A stretch of DNA of 64,000 nt from Oreocharis arfaki (Eukaryota > Chordata > Aves > Passeriformes > Paramythiidae). A program made the translations under genes and the position numbers. The first letter of the stretch is position 1; every line of letters begins with the position of its first letter. Below are positions 1 to 13,200 of this stretch, piece after piece. Location of the stretch: NCBI GenBank assembly GCA_013398015.1, contig VZRR01013052.1, positions 62,001 through 126,000 of the forward strand, given 5' to 3'. Under the pieces are notes generated by a model, which had not been told where the DNA came from, did no database searches, and saw only the letters and a program-made list of their open reading frames with translations.

Positions 1-351
1 GCCACATCGCTCACACCGCCCCAGCAGATACTTCCAGGCTTCTCTGTCCATTTTCTGCTACATTTTTCTCTTGCAGGAGGGTTTGTGAGAATATATTGTT
101 CTGTTTCCGTAGGGTTTTGCAGGGAGCACGCGCTCAAGTGATGGATTACTACAAGAGGTGCTGCTGGAGGAGAGCAGGCAGCTCTGGGGCTACAACAGAC
201 CACGTGAGGCACCCACCAACTGCTGATCTCATTTTCTCTCGATTGAGAAGCACCAGCAATGTGAGCCTGATTAGCTGAGGGCTGGAAATTGGGCACGGGG
301 AGCTGTGGTGGATCTCGGAGGCATGGGCAGGGGGGAGCACGGGGCAGCAGT

Positions 352-406
352 GCAGGAGGAGAAGGAGGAGGAGGAGAAGGAGGAGAAGGAGAAGGAGGAG
401 NAGGGG
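352..406 (+). repeat. GGA/GAA purine-rich microsatellite with one N
   Basis: Imperfect GGAGAA/GGA units on the plus strand, interrupted by a single undetermined base at 401. Confidence 0.9.
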
Positions 407-1643
407 TTCCATTAAACCCCAGCCACAGAGATGTTTATTTAGCAAAGCTGCTCGGCTTTGGAGGAAGGAACAGGGACTGGATGGAACAGAAATCAAACAT
501 TAGAACCCCAAAGCAGCATCCAGCAGCACCACAGAGGCAAGAGGGAATGTTCCCCTTGGGGGCACAGCACGGAGCAAACCCTGAGGGCCACCACGGAGGG
601 CAGCAGCAGAGAGCCCTTTGCAACAGGGATTCTGGAAAGGAAGCTGGCTGGCTTATAAATCCTGGGATGCTGCGCTGGGTGAGAGGTGAGCTGCAGTGCA
701 GCATCGTGCAGTCCTCAGCCAGCTCCTTCTCCCTCTCCAAGCCTGCCATGGCCTTGGAAATGGTAGCAGAGCAAATGATACAGATCAGACCGTCCCTGTC
801 ACCCCACAGAGCTCCAGTTCCTGCACCAGCAGGTTCTGTGTTTCCAGAGCTCACGGTGTGTGGGCACTGGGGGCTGCACAGGGAAGGGCAGTGACAGGGA
901 AGCACTGCAAGCCGCTCTCTGATCGCCCCTCTTTGCTGGGGTTGTGTCCAGCGTGCCAATCCCCTGCCGATGGCTTTATTGCCACATTTCAGCCCCCCTC
1001 GCTGCCATTTGGCTGTCATTTGAAACTCCATCAAGCTCTTGATTTGCTGTTGGTGTTCTCCAGGCAGGCAGGAGCTACAGGAATATGCCCCGAAATATTC
1101 CTGAGCTAGACGAGTCATTAGGAGCTGTCACTTCAAAGTCTGGCTGCCGTCAATTCGCTTCTCACAGGCAGCCTGGCAGCGCAGGAGCTGCTGCTCAAAC
1201 ACAGCACACGCAGAGGTGGGTCCTGGCAAGGGGGAAATATTTCATCAGCCTCTCAGCAGATGTTAAAGGGCCAGGTCAGGACACAATTCCGGGTGGGGCA
1301 GAGCTCCCGCTGCCCCTCAGACGTTATCTCATGCTGTGGGAGGTGATAAGGGCTGCAGAGCCCCCCTGCAGTGTCACATCTGACCCCATCGATCACCCGC
1401 AGGTCCGAGGGTCACAAACTCGGTTTTTTAGACCCTCACAGCTTCTCCTGTCCAGGGAGTGATCCCAGCACCAGGAGCAGGTGTCACCCTGCTCAGAGCA
1501 GCCAGAGCTTGGCTCCTGGTCAGGCTCCCTCGGGGGCACAGGGGCCATCGCCCAGCCAGGGGCAGTGCTGCACCCCAAGAGTTTGGGGAGAGGGAAATGA
1601 AGTCACAGAAGTATTTGGCACCATGACCCATCCAGAAAGAAGC

Positions 1644-1930
1644 AGAATCACAGAATCAGAGAATATCCTGAGCTGGAAGGGACCAACAGGGTCATCCAGT
1701 CCAACCCTTGCCCTGCACAGACACCCCAACAACCCCACCCTGGGCATCCCTGGCAGCGCTGCCTAAACGCTCCTGGAGCTCTGGCAGCCTCGGGGCCGTG
1801 CCCATTCCCTGGGGAGCCTGGGCAGTGCCCAGCACCCTCTGGGGGAAGAACCTTTCCCTGATCCCCAGCCTGACCCTGCCCTAACACAGCTCCAGCCCTT
1901 CCCTCAGGTCCTGTCCCTGCTCACAAACCA
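1644..1930 (-). mobile_element. CR1 LINE 3' fragment
   Basis: The left end carries AGAATCACAGAATCAGAGAA, the reverse complement of the CR1 3' terminal repeat, followed by CCTGAGCTGGAAGGGACC and TCATCCAGTCCAACCC. It belongs to the subfamily with the CTCGGGGCCGTGCCC block seen five times in this window. Confidence 0.92.
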
Positions 1931-2319
1931 GGTTGGTTTTTCTCTTGATAATGGAAGTAAAAAACCACTGATTGTTCCTCTCAGCTGGCCAGGGCTGCAC
2001 AATGGTCTGAAATATCCATGGAGACCCTGAAAGACCCCCCCACTCCGTGCACACTCCCAGCTCCACAGGACAGGTTTCTCTGGGGGAAGGCAGCCAGCCC
2101 CAGCTGCTCTGGACATGCTCAAGCCTTGCTTTGTTATTCCACATCAACCACAAGTAATTCCACAGAAGACAGCATGGGGAATGTGAATGGAAAGCACGTT
2201 CTCACAGTTTGCTGAGCACTTTCACACTCAGGTCATTGCACAGAGCTCAGTGGCAAACGGCCCTCTCAAAGCAGAAGCGTGGGAATGCTCTGGAGGGGGA
2301 TGTTCTGACAGGAGACACT

Positions 2320-2440
2320 CAGAGAATCATGGAATCATGGAATGGTTTGTGCTGGAAGGGACTTTAAAGCTCATCTCCTTCCACCTCCTGCCACGGAACA
2401 CTTTCCACTATCCCAGGTTGCTCCAAGCCCCATCCAGCCA
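2320..2440 (-). mobile_element. CR1 LINE short 3' fragment
   Basis: AGAATCATGGAATCATGGAA at the left end, then GTGCTGGAAGGGACTTTAAA and the TTGCTCCAAGCCCCATCCAG block typical of a second CR1 subfamily. Confidence 0.88.
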
Positions 2441-3091
2441 CAGAGTCTCCCTGGAAGCTAAAATGAGATTAATCCTGTTCCTGTGCTTCCCCAGTCCTTG
2501 GACTCTGAGTCCTGCACTATCAGCTCCCACCAGCTTCCTCCTGCCAGCACAGGCTCCCCAGGAACCCTGACAGAGCCTCTTTGTCTCCTGCACACACCCA
2601 GCCAGGAAGAGGATCCTGGGAAGGTCAGGACAGGAATGCTCCGACTGGCTGCACCAAAGTTTCAGTCAGACAGCAAAAAACTTCTTAAAAATTAATTTGC
2701 TGCTACCACAGGGTTCCTGCCATGCAAGAGCTTATCAGAATGCAAACTATAAGCTTCAAAGGGGAGGATGAATCAGAAGCTATTTTGAGAGTAATTATAT
2801 AAGACTATAAAACTCAAACCATCTCATTATTGCACGTTAAGGATGGAGACAACCCTTCACACAGAGACCTCGCAGGGATCCAGTGTTCCAGTGGCTGATC
2901 TATGGCCCAAGAGCAAACAGCAACCTCATCCCTCCCAACCAGGCAGAACTTTCTTCACTGAGCACCACCAGGGCTTTCCTCACCATTTGCTGTATTTCTT
3001 GTGGGGGTGTGGTTCTGTAGCTGGGAAATGAACTGGAACATGAGGCACGGACGATTTACCCAAAGTTTTGTTCCTTTAACTGTTGAATAAT

Positions 3092-3378
3092 TTGGAATCA
3101 CAGAATATCCTGAGTTGGAGGGACTCACAAAGATCATGCAGTGCAACCCCTGCCCTGCACAGACCCCCCAAAATCCCACCCTGGGCATCCCTGGCAGCGC
3201 TGTCCAAACGCTCCTGGAGCTCTGGCAGCCTCGGGGCCGTGTCCATTCCCTGGGGAGCCTGGGCAGTGCCCAGCACCTTCTGGGGGAAGAACCCTTCCTC
3301 AATATCCAACCTAAAGCTTCCCTGGCCCAGCTCCAGCTGCTCCCTTGGGTGCTGTCAGTGGTCACAGAGAGCAGAAAT
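3092..3378 (-). mobile_element. CR1 LINE 3' fragment
   Basis: Same subfamily and almost the same span as the copy at 1644: GGAATCACAGAATATCCTGA through CTCCCTTGGGTGCTGTC. Confidence 0.92.
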
Positions 3379-4127
3379 TTCTCTGAGAATTTGCTGTCCT
3401 GGAAAGGAGCTCTCGGCTCGTTAGCGCCAATACCTGCAAATTCCCCAATTTTATAAACTCCAACTTATAATTAAGGAGAAAATACTCAAACCATGAGTCT
3501 GCACATGGAATAAAGTTCTATTCCAACATCCCCAGCCACAGCCTCAAGGCTTTCCCGTGTCATGCTGGAGCCTGCGGCACCTCACGGCTGTGAGAGGATG
3601 AGCCCCTGGGACACCCCCGAGCTGTCACCTCCATCGTGCCCTGCCTGCAAGGAGCAAAGAGAGTTGTTTTTATTCCTGCCTACACATCCAGGCTGCAGCT
3701 GAAGCTCCTGCTGTGCCTTGGCCCCGAGGAGGCAGCACAGAGGTGTGGGCGATGCTGTCCCCGTCCTCTCTGCACCCCGTGCCCGGTCCCTGGGTGGGGG
3801 CTGTGGCAGCTCATGGTCTGACAGAGCTGGTGAAACAAGTGCATTACACAGGGAAGGGACACTGTCAAACCCTTTGCCACCTGGTGTTCTTCAGTTCATG
3901 GTTTGGGCCTTCTTTCATCCAGGGAACAGACGGCAAATGCTCTCGGACACGGGAGTGGGAGCTGCTCCAGCCCCCAGGGGAGTCTGAAAAACCAGAGGGA
4001 AGTCTGAACAGAGTGATTCAGAGGGACACACCGAAGGTGATGTTCAAGTGCAGATCCAGCCATGAGGCACTTCACGTCCCTGTGTGTGTGTATAACAAAC
4101 CAAAAAGGAAATAAACCAACACTTACA

Positions 4128-4190
4128 AATCACAGAATCATTGAGGTTGGAAAACACCTCTAAGATCATCGAGTCCAACCAAATGGAAGT
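4128..4190 (-). mobile_element. CR1 LINE 3' terminal remnant
   Basis: Only the last about 60 bp of the element remain: AATCACAGAATCATTGAGGT and ATCATCGAGTCCAACC. Confidence 0.85.
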
Positions 4191-4779
4191 GCACAATACA
4201 CCAAAACAAGGGATCTGAGGTAAGATGAGAGTTTGGTGGCCTGGGCTTGTGCTTTGCTCACTGGAATAGGATAAAGAAAGAGTTAATTGCCCCAGAAAGA
4301 AGGCAGAAAGTCCTGAATAGCTGACGAGCCCTGCATGGCTCTGCAGGCAGGAGGAGCCTCCAGTCTAGCAGCCAGAACACAGCGATGAAACCCCACAGAA
4401 GCTGCATCTCTGCAGGGCTGCAACACCAAATCCCAGTACCCAGTGTCCCAGGTGCCCACTTGGGCCTTGGCTCTGCCCACGGGCAGCCCTCAGCCCATCC
4501 TGAGCTCCATCTCCCCAGATGGACCTGGAGACAAAACTCCCCTCTCCCACAGATCCCGCTGGTGACTGTGGGCTTCTCACGGTGCTGAGAGACATCAGGG
4601 ACAAGAACTGACCCCCAGTAAAGTGGCTGGGCTGGAGGAGCCCCATCACAGGCTCCTGAAGACAAAAAATGTTGGTATTCAGCCATCTGCTACCGATTTG
4701 GGCTTTCCCTCCGGGCTGCATCCAAGGCAGATTTGTCACTGAAACTTCTGCTGGCGTGTGCAACCCAAAGGGGAACTTT

Positions 4780-5060
4780 GTGCTGTCAGAAACGCAGCAT
4801 TTCTGTTATCAAAAGTGACAAAAAAAGAGGAAAAAAAAACTTTTTCGAGCCGAAGGAAACATTCCCTGGTGATTTATGTCACTTTGTGACTTAATCAGCT
4901 GCTCTCTAGAGCATTATAAGTGTGATAGGAAGAGTTGTCATTGCTTTCTGCCTAACTGATGACAAGCTAATGAACTATTATAAGCCACAGTGAATGCAAT
5001 TATGGCACAGGGCTGTGTGCTAATCCCATGACATTTTATCACAATATGCTGTAGCAACAT
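4780..5060. promoter_or_regulatory. AT-rich candidate conserved non-coding element
   Basis: Repeat-free and AT-rich between CR1-bearing GC-richer DNA. It contains GTGACTTAATCAGCTG and several TAAT/ATTA-type homeodomain cores. No coding potential is visible. Its function is inference. Confidence 0.3.
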
Positions 5061-6318
5061 CTGTAAACAACTCGGTGGTGCTGAACACACACAGCGACCA
5101 GGGCCGGGGTTAAATCCCTGCTGAGCATCCTCATCCCCCCGGGATGTGGCCCTGCACAGACAGGAGCTGAGCTGAGCCCTGGGTGCCAGGGGAGCCTGGC
5201 TGAGGCTGCTCAACACAGGGGAAGCCTCTTACCCAGACCTGGAGCTGAGCTGAGCAGAGCCAGGCAGAGAGGAAACCACAGAAATCCAGACACTTCTGGG
5301 ATGCAGAAATCCAACTGCGTTTCAGGATGCAAAGCAAACCGAACAAGTAAAAGCTTTTCACTGTCTCTCCGAGGCGTCTCTCCTTCCCCGAGCAACCAAA
5401 AACCCTGGAACTTAAAATTTCCTTTCAAAAACTTGATCAAAGCCGTGTTTGCCGTGAGACACCAGCGAGGCTGGGCTCAGCAGTGCCTCTGTGCCCAGAC
5501 TCTCCACCCTGGAGCTGCCACCTCGCTGCCCCTCACTTCCTACAGTGGGATTCAATTTTGGGGAAAGGCTTCCCTGTGTCTCCCTCTCAGACTCCATTTT
5601 GGCTCAAAAACCCACTAAAATCAGGTTGCCTTGGAAAGATCTCAGGGTAAAGCTTGTCAGGGAGTAGAGTTGGGGTCTGTCCCCATCCAGGTGCTGGAAT
5701 CCTCCTGCCCTGGGGTCCAGGCTCCACAAGAGGACACAGTCTGGGGACCCCGAAAAGCTCAGTCAGGAGTGGGCAGAAGACCCCAAGCATGGGACAAGGC
5801 AGCCCTGAAAAGCTTCCCAGAGGCTTTCCTGAGTGCCCCCTGCCCAGGACACAGAGCTCCTCCAGCACAAGGGGCTCCTGGAGCTCACGAGAGATTCTGG
5901 GTGAGTTTATTGCCTGGACCTGCCCCACGGGAAACCCAAAACTGGAGATGCAGGATCCTTCCAGAACTTCCCTGGCTCCAGGTGCTGCAGAGGCTGGGTG
6001 ATACCCAGCCTGGTGCCTTCGAGCTGCCAATTGGAGCCACATAGACCCAAACCAGCCCCACAGACCCACATCAGTCCCTCTTTCTCTGTCCCTCTCAACT
6101 TGTCACACTGATAACAGCAGCACGCAGCAGGCAGAGCAGCAGTGGCAGATCCAGAGCTGGATTCAGATGGAGCAGCCAGGAAGGACTCACCTGCCTGGAG
6201 CCCATGGCTGGTCTGGGGACCCTGCACCCAAATGCAGAGATTTGGAGCAGAGAATTTCTTTGTTCAAGCTGCCCTGAGTGAGGAGGGAACTTCCTCCCCA
6301 TGGCTGTGCTCCTACCAT

Positions 6319-6348
6319 CAGCTGCTGCTGCTGCTGCTGCTGCTGCTT
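6319..6348 (+). repeat. (GCT)n trinucleotide repeat
   Basis: About nine uninterrupted GCT units on the plus strand in SYT6 intron 1; a likely polymorphic microsatellite. Confidence 0.9.
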
Positions 6349-7782
6349 CCATTAGCCTGGAACAAAGACAGGGCTCTTTAACCCCTCCAATGTGCTGCTG
6401 TGCAGCAGTGGTGTGTGCAGGCAGTGCCTGATCCTACACATTGATTAAATGGATTCCGAGATGCCCCTTCCCAATGGCTCCCACCACTCCATACCCTGCA
6501 GCTCACGATTCTCTCAGCACGAGCGTTTTGACCAGAGCCCTGATTCGGAGCTGGGATCAAACTCCGAGTAAACGCTCACCAGCATCCAGGAGATGAAGTG
6601 CTGCATCTGGAGAGGGAAACTGAGGAGGTGTCACCTCACACCGTGCCACACAACTGTACTCATTTCTTTGCAGCAGCTACAAACGCACAGAAAATCGGAG
6701 TGTTACAACACCAGGGGCTGGAATTCCTGGGCAGTTATTCCATGGAGCCAAAGGGTCCAGGGCCGTGTGCCTTAAGGATGGTTTGGAGAGGGCTGGTGTG
6801 AAGGGAGCTCCTGGCATGCTGCCTTCAGGCTTCGCTGCACAGTTTGCTGTGATGTTGTCAAACATGAACCTGCTACAGCACAACAAACTGAACTAAACAG
6901 AGAGACACCCTCAGTCAGCAGCTGCGGCTCCGCCGCGCGCGAGGCTCCCCGCAGGAGAACTTTCTTTTTTTCCCTAGGCAGGGAAAATGTACAGTTAATA
7001 GGCAATCACTCCAAAAACCCCCTCCCTGACCCTCCAGGATGCCATTTTGCAAGGTACAAATATAATTAAAGACAATATGTGGCAGAGGGACTTAATTGCA
7101 TCTCTCCCCAACAGCTGCCAGCGTGATTGCTCTGTCAGGGAGTCCGCTGGATGGAAACACTCATAGACCAGATCCCTGATTTTCCAACATGCAGATGGGA
7201 AGGGGAAATATATATGGTCATCTTTGAAAAAGAAACAGCAAATATTATAGGCAGAAAAAGCTGATGAGATGGAAACCTGGGGTCCTGAGAAAGAATATTC
7301 GATTGTACCTGGAAATGTGAGCAGTGAGAAGAAACAGTTGTGATAAACAAGGATAGTTGAAGTTATAGGTAAATAAAACAATTGTATCAGACATGAACCC
7401 CCGTTCTGGGTCTGGTTTATCCCTGCACACACACGGGAGATGATCCGGCTGCCGGGAGCACACGGCGAGTGCAGCAACTCCAGCACAGCCAGGATGCCGA
7501 GCAACAAACACCTGCAAACACAGAAACACCGAGCACCTTCCCAGAGCCATCCCACAGAACAGTGGGCAAGATCGGGGCCAGGCTGTGCCCTGGTTTGAAC
7601 CAGCTCGAAGCTCACGCTGGGTCTCAGTGCAACGTCAGGAGAATACTGAGAGCAGGGAAAATGTTTCAACAGCAAAGGCGTTTTGCTGAAGCAAAATGGG
7701 GTTTTTTTTAAGGATAAACGGCTCCATATTATGAAAAAAAAGGCGAATAATTATTAAAGTAACTTCAGAAATGTGGACTTAC

Positions 7783-8000
7783 CCGAGCGGTGGCAGCTCC
7801 TCAGCGCGGTCCCCGGCCGCTGCCCTCCGCCTGCTCGCGCATCAATGAACAGCGGCAGCGAGCCCGCTGCTGTTTCTATGGAGTTGGGGATGCTGAGCCC
7901 TGACTATGCATGAGGCTACTGCAGCTGCATCGGAACAGGCTCCCGGGTCCGCACGAATCCACAAACACGAGCAGCCTCCCTGCTCTGCCTCGGGGATGAA
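7783..8000 (-). promoter_or_regulatory. GC-rich block with strong donor: possible alternative first exon of SYT6
   Basis: Within the AT-richer SYT6 intron 1 there is a GC- and CpG-rich block ending, in SYT6 sense, with CTCGG|GTAAGT at 7783. Above it lie CGGAGGGCAGCGGCCGG-type sequences resembling a promoter-proximal 5'UTR. Mammalian SYT6 has transcripts starting downstream of the first coding exon that lack the transmembrane N-terminus, so an internal first exon is plausible. The upstream limit is not defined. Confidence 0.35.
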
Positions 8001-9465
8001 TCAACCAGCAGCAATTAGGCGGCTGCAAGGCTGCGCCTATGCAGAGAGGTACTCACAGGGCTCCTGAACACGCACACTCCACGCAGCTCCAGAGGGGCAT
8101 TTTATTTACCAGGACCATCTCAAAGCACAGCCAGAGGCAGCTGGAGAGCTACAGATCCGCACACAATACATGAGCAGAGACACATGTCTGTAGACAGGCG
8201 ATTTAATCCATTTTTCCTCGATCTACCCTGCCGGTTCCCACCTTATCTCAATACAGTTTTACAAACCTTCCTCTGGCAGCAAGGTTTGAAGCTGATACCT
8301 CCAGGATCCGAGCCTGGTTTAGTTGAGCTGAAGAGCAAATCTGCTGCACGTAGCTCTGGCTGGCTCTTCCCTGGGAGGAAAGGCAAGATCCATTTTGCAA
8401 GTGCATTACTCTGTGATAAAAAAGATATTTGCCCCGAGGAGCTGCTCCTCACACGCCTGGCCTCTGGAAACTCAAGCTTCAGTGATTAATGTTAGCTTTG
8501 CCTGGGTGGCTTGGAGCATGTTTACTGTTATATTGACTTAAAATACACTTGAATGGCGATTCAGAAAAGTGTGCTATTACGCCTGGTGAATAAATTCAAG
8601 ATATGCCCATAATTCACAGGTAGTGGCTGAAGGCATCCCATAACCCTGAATGAGGGTGTCATCAGTTCTCCCATTAGTCAAACTAATCTATCAAGGGATA
8701 GGTGGTTTTTTTTTCCCAGAAAATACTCCAGAAGCAATTTCTCAATTTAAAAAATGATCTTTCTGCACCAACATTCCTGCGATGAAAAATCCTCTGTTGC
8801 CCAGAAATTCCCCCCTTTTTCTGCCCGCAGCAAGAACACTTCTGTGCTTGGTTTAACGTTTTAATGGTCTTTGCCAAGTGCCAGGAGGGTGTTCAGCGCT
8901 GCACAAGCTGTGCTGCCTGCACCAGGACCTTCAAAAAGAGCAGTTCACACAAGGGGCAGAACACTGAATGTGCTCTGAATTATCGGGGGTTGGAACACAG
9001 GACAGCTGACACCGTGTGCTGGGGAGCACAGATATCATAAGGTCTCTCTGACTCTGTGTCTTCCCCAGCTGCCCTGCTCCCTCCTCTCACTCCAGCTTCC
9101 TCCTCCTGCAGCAGGAAAGCACAGGAGCATTTTGCTCGGGTGGATCAGTGCATGAGGGAGGGTTTGAGGAGGGTTCTCACCACGCTGAGATCAACAGGGA
9201 CTGCTGGGGACAACTTCAGCCTCTCTGCACATCCCCCACTGCCTCCTGCCCTGGTTCCACTGGGCAGCAAAGCTTTGTACAAATGGATCACTAAGGCAAA
9301 AAAAACCAACTTAGGTTATTTAAAGAAAGTCGCAGCACAGAAGTTCTGGAGGTAGAAATCAAACCCAGAGGTTTGCTCCTGGATGTGCTTTGATCCCAGG
9401 ATAAATTCCTTCCTGTACTCAGGCACCATCCTTTAAATCAACGTCATGAGACACCAGCTTCACTC

Positions 9466-9705
9466 ACAGACTCATGGAATCCCAGGCTGGTTTGGGTGGG
9501 AAGGAGCCTGAAGATCATCCAGTTCCACCCCTGCCATGGCAGGGACACCTTCCACTAGCCCAGGCTGCTCCAAGCCCTGTCCAACCTGGCCTTGGACTCT
9601 TCCAGAGATCCAGGGGCAGCCACAGCTGCTCTGGGCACCCTGTGCCAGCGCCTGCCCAGCCTCACAGGGAACAATTCCTTCCCGATATCCAATCTATACC
9701 TACTT
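9466..9705 (-). mobile_element. CR1 LINE 3' fragment
   Basis: ACTCATGGAATCCCAGGCTG, then GATCATCCAGTTCCACCCCT, CTCCAAGCCCTGTCCAACCT and the GGGCACCCTGTGCCAGCGCC block. The 3' end is at the left. Confidence 0.9.
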
Positions 9706-10116
9706 CCTTTAGTAACACTCAGGAGCTCTGCAAGGTCATTTCAGAATGAGCTGAGCTGCCCCTTTCGCCCACACGATATCCTGGGACTGGCTGGCAGCCT
9801 CTGCCCTCAGCCAGGCACTGTGAACCCACAGGGAGCAGGACCCTGCTCAGGGGAGCACTGGGTGGGCCAGGAGCACTGGGTGGGCCAGCAGCACAGCTGA
9901 GCCCAGAGTGAGAGCAGCCTGACCAGTGCCCAGCTCAGCTCGTGCTGGTGGGCGCTGTGCAGGGCACGGCCCAGCCCGGCAATCCAGGGATGCAGAGATG
10001 CTGGAGCTGAGCTCCCCACAGGCAGGACCATGGCTCCATCCCCCCGGAGCAGCCCCGGGCAGGAGCAGGCAGGGACAGCTCGCTCAGGGGAGCTCGGAGC
10101 AGGCTGTGGGGAAGCA

Positions 10117-10225
10117 CAGGACCACAGAACATCCTGGGCTGGGAGGGACCCACCAGGATCACTAAAACCCAGTTCCTGGCCCTGCACAGCACCACCCCAA
10201 GCACCCTGTGTCCCAAAGATCCTGG
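10117..10225 (-). mobile_element. Degraded CR1 LINE fragment
   Basis: ACCACAGAACATCCTGGGCT then GGGAGGGACCCACCAGGATC and a decayed CCCTGCACAGCACCACCCC block; same subfamily as the 1644 copy but more diverged. Confidence 0.7.
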
Positions 10226-13200
10226 AGCCTGTTGCAGCTCTGCTCCCACGGGCAGAGGGGCCAGGAAGGGGGGCACAGATCACTGTCCCCATGGCCCTCG
10301 GGGGTCATGATTCCCTGCTCCACAGCCAAGGACTTTGCTCTTCAGTACAGCTGAGCCACAAACTCCCCCAGCTGCATCCGGGAGCTCTCACTGCCCCTCC
10401 AGGGCACAGAAGGGATGAGCCCGTCCTCTTAAGGGACATCACCTGCGGTAAGTGCTGTCCCCACGGCACAGGCAGTGTCACTGCCCACAGCTCACGCCCG
10501 TGCACGGGTGACACTCCCAGCATCCCTGCACGACAGCTGAGGCCTGGCAGGGAAGAGAGCGATCAGATGGAGGGAGCGACGGGGGAGGACTGGAGATAGG
10601 CACAACAAAAGGATGCTGCAGCTCGCTCCATCTCGGGGCCCCCAGCCAAGAGATCAGTTCTATTCCTGGCACCGCCACGGGCCCAACTGCAGGGAGAGCT
10701 CCCCCTCTCATCCCCACTGACGCAGCGGCACCGAGACCTTCCCCAGCCGAACTCCTCATTTTTCTGACAGATTCGGCTGCCGGGCGAGGCGCCGGCAGCG
10801 CCTGCAATCCTCCTTTGTTGGGTGTACACGGGAGAAACGCTGCAGCTCGATTGCTCTTGCTGGCTGTGAGGAGGAGATTCAGCTATTACATAAGCAGAGA
10901 GTAGAGGTGCATCCGCTTCACCCACAGCAGCCCTTTGAGCCGCTCGGTCCAGAATGGCTTTAAAAAAGAATAAATCACTGCACCAAAACTTACTCTTACA
11001 TAAACTATTCAGTAGCATTTTTATATTGACAGGTTTTTTTTCCACTCTTGGATGCAATTCAAGAAGGCTGATGATACCTGGCTCGTTTCCTTGCCACTCC
11101 ACACATTCCCTGAGGATACTGCTCCCCATCCACGCATGAAACAGCAGAAAAGACCAAACTGCCCCTGTGCTGAGCTGTGCAGGAGCAGCCTGGCTTCAGC
11201 TTTGGCAGTGCTTCCTTCAACCTGAACTTCAGCAGGACACTCCACAAGCCAGGCTGATCCAGCCAGCAGTTAATAGATTTATCCAGGAGGCAACAAACTG
11301 CCCGAGACGCCGGAGACTCCACATGATGATGACAAATAAGGCCAGTTTGACTCCAGCAAATTTGGCGTGTGGCTGCTGGGGCTGTGCTGCCCACACGGGG
11401 ACACTCCAGCAGGAGCCAGGGCTCCTCTGCCCTGCTTCTGACACGGCACCTGCCTGCTGCCATCTGCTCATCCTCACGCAGCCCCACCTTCCCTCTGCCT
11501 GCCTGGGTGAGGATGGGCTCGCTGTGCCTGAACACGGGACCGCAGGCGGCCGAGAGCAAATCTGCTCAACACGAGACTTCAGGATAAAATGGACAAAGCA
11601 TCAATGCAGATAATTAGATAAACATCCAGACACTGATGGGGAAGGCACCGTGCGTCTGTAGCTGTGTTGGTTAACATTTGGTGCAAACAGAATTTTTCTC
11701 CCCTTGCTGGAGCAGCTTTGCAGCCAGGAACCGAGAAATATTCCTACATGTCGGGCCCAAACTGTGTCCTCAGTGCTGTCTAGACATAAAAATGGGCCCA
11801 GTTGTGTGGAGCAGAGACAACAGCCCTGGCTGTTTGTGCAGCCAGCCCGGCACAACTCACCCAGGGCACCGGGGCTGACACTCAAACCACAGCTCAGAGC
11901 ACAAAACATCCGTGATGCTAAACGCAGATGATGATGTGATCCTGACCTGAACACGAGGTCCTGGACAGGCTGCACAAACAAATGCAGATCTGTCATTTCA
12001 GGGTGGACAGAACAAGAGCAGTGCAGAGTGTTTTTGCTGCAGAGTCAGGAAAACGTTCATTTTGGTGCGAGGTAAAGAGTTCCCAAGCGATGCAATAAGT
12101 TTGCAAGCTGTTTGCTCTATTTGGAATACAGAACTCTGCTGCACAGGGTGTGATGTGTAAGGACACAACCAGCCGTGGTAAGATGCCTCCAGAACAGGTA
12201 GGTATAAAATAAAACTCATTTTAAGAAGAGAATTAAGTTACAGGCGCAGTGGGATGTGAAAGGAAGGTGTTTGGCTGGATGTAGCAGCAAAGCAGAGCTG
12301 GAAGCACCACTGCAAACCAAGAGCTGGCAGAATCCTGGCACCCTGTGCCCTGGGTGCCAGCTGCACCCCAGCATGAGATCCTGGCAGAGAGAGGGGCAGG
12401 AGAAAGGGAAGGAAGATGACACAGAAAGCCTTGGACAGGGATTGACAGGCAGCTGTGCTGTACAGGGGCTCTGCACAGCGTGTTCAGCAGAGCAGGAAAG
12501 TTTGTGAAAACTCCTGCTGTAAAAACCGCTGTGGAATCCATTGGGTTTGCAGATCCCTGCCTGCAGGAACCTTGGAAGAAGCCCTCTATGAAAATGCTGG
12601 AATACACAAACAACTTACAACAGGTTACCAATAATTCTAAAATCTGTGAGATTTGAGGTTTTTCTCCTCAGCACACGAGCCTGGGGTTCCAGCTGCCCCT
12701 GCCAATGCCTTCTGAGGTGACAGCAGGAGCTCTCTCTGGAGCGAGCAGCTGTGAGAACGAGCGTAGGGAAAGTTCCCCACTTTGCAACGCGGAGCTGCCC
12801 CTTCGCTCCTGGAGCAGAATTCCTGCTCCTGACTCATCCCTGACACACCAGAGTCCCTCCCTGGCTCTACAACCTGAGCAGGAACAACTCAGGCAGTTCT
12901 TAGGGAAAGTAGAACACACACATGAAAGTCCAGCAGGATCCCTTCGTGGTGAATAGAAACCCACGGGAGTCCCAGCAGAATCCCTGGGAGTCCCTCCATT
13001 TCTCAAACCAGGACAGCACCTATCAGTTCCTGCCATCCCAGTTGCTTAAGGAGGCTCTTCACTGCTTTTTGTTGGTTTGGCTTTTGTTTTACACAGGACA
13101 GGAGTCTGTGTTTTTGAAAAAGGAACTTTCCTAGGAACTTTATCTCATGAAACAGCCCAGAACATCCCAGCTGTCCCCCTGTGCAGCCATCCCATTCCAC

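Noticed and set aside
435..1118. Minus-strand open frame of 227 codons
   Set aside because: Cys/Ser/Pro-rich composition expected from GC-rich non-coding DNA; no domain and no support from splice sites.
6995..7675. Minus-strand open frame of 226 codons
   Set aside because: The composition is not protein-like in any family I know, there is no splice or start context, and it lies in SYT6 intron 1. A chance frame is the simpler reading.
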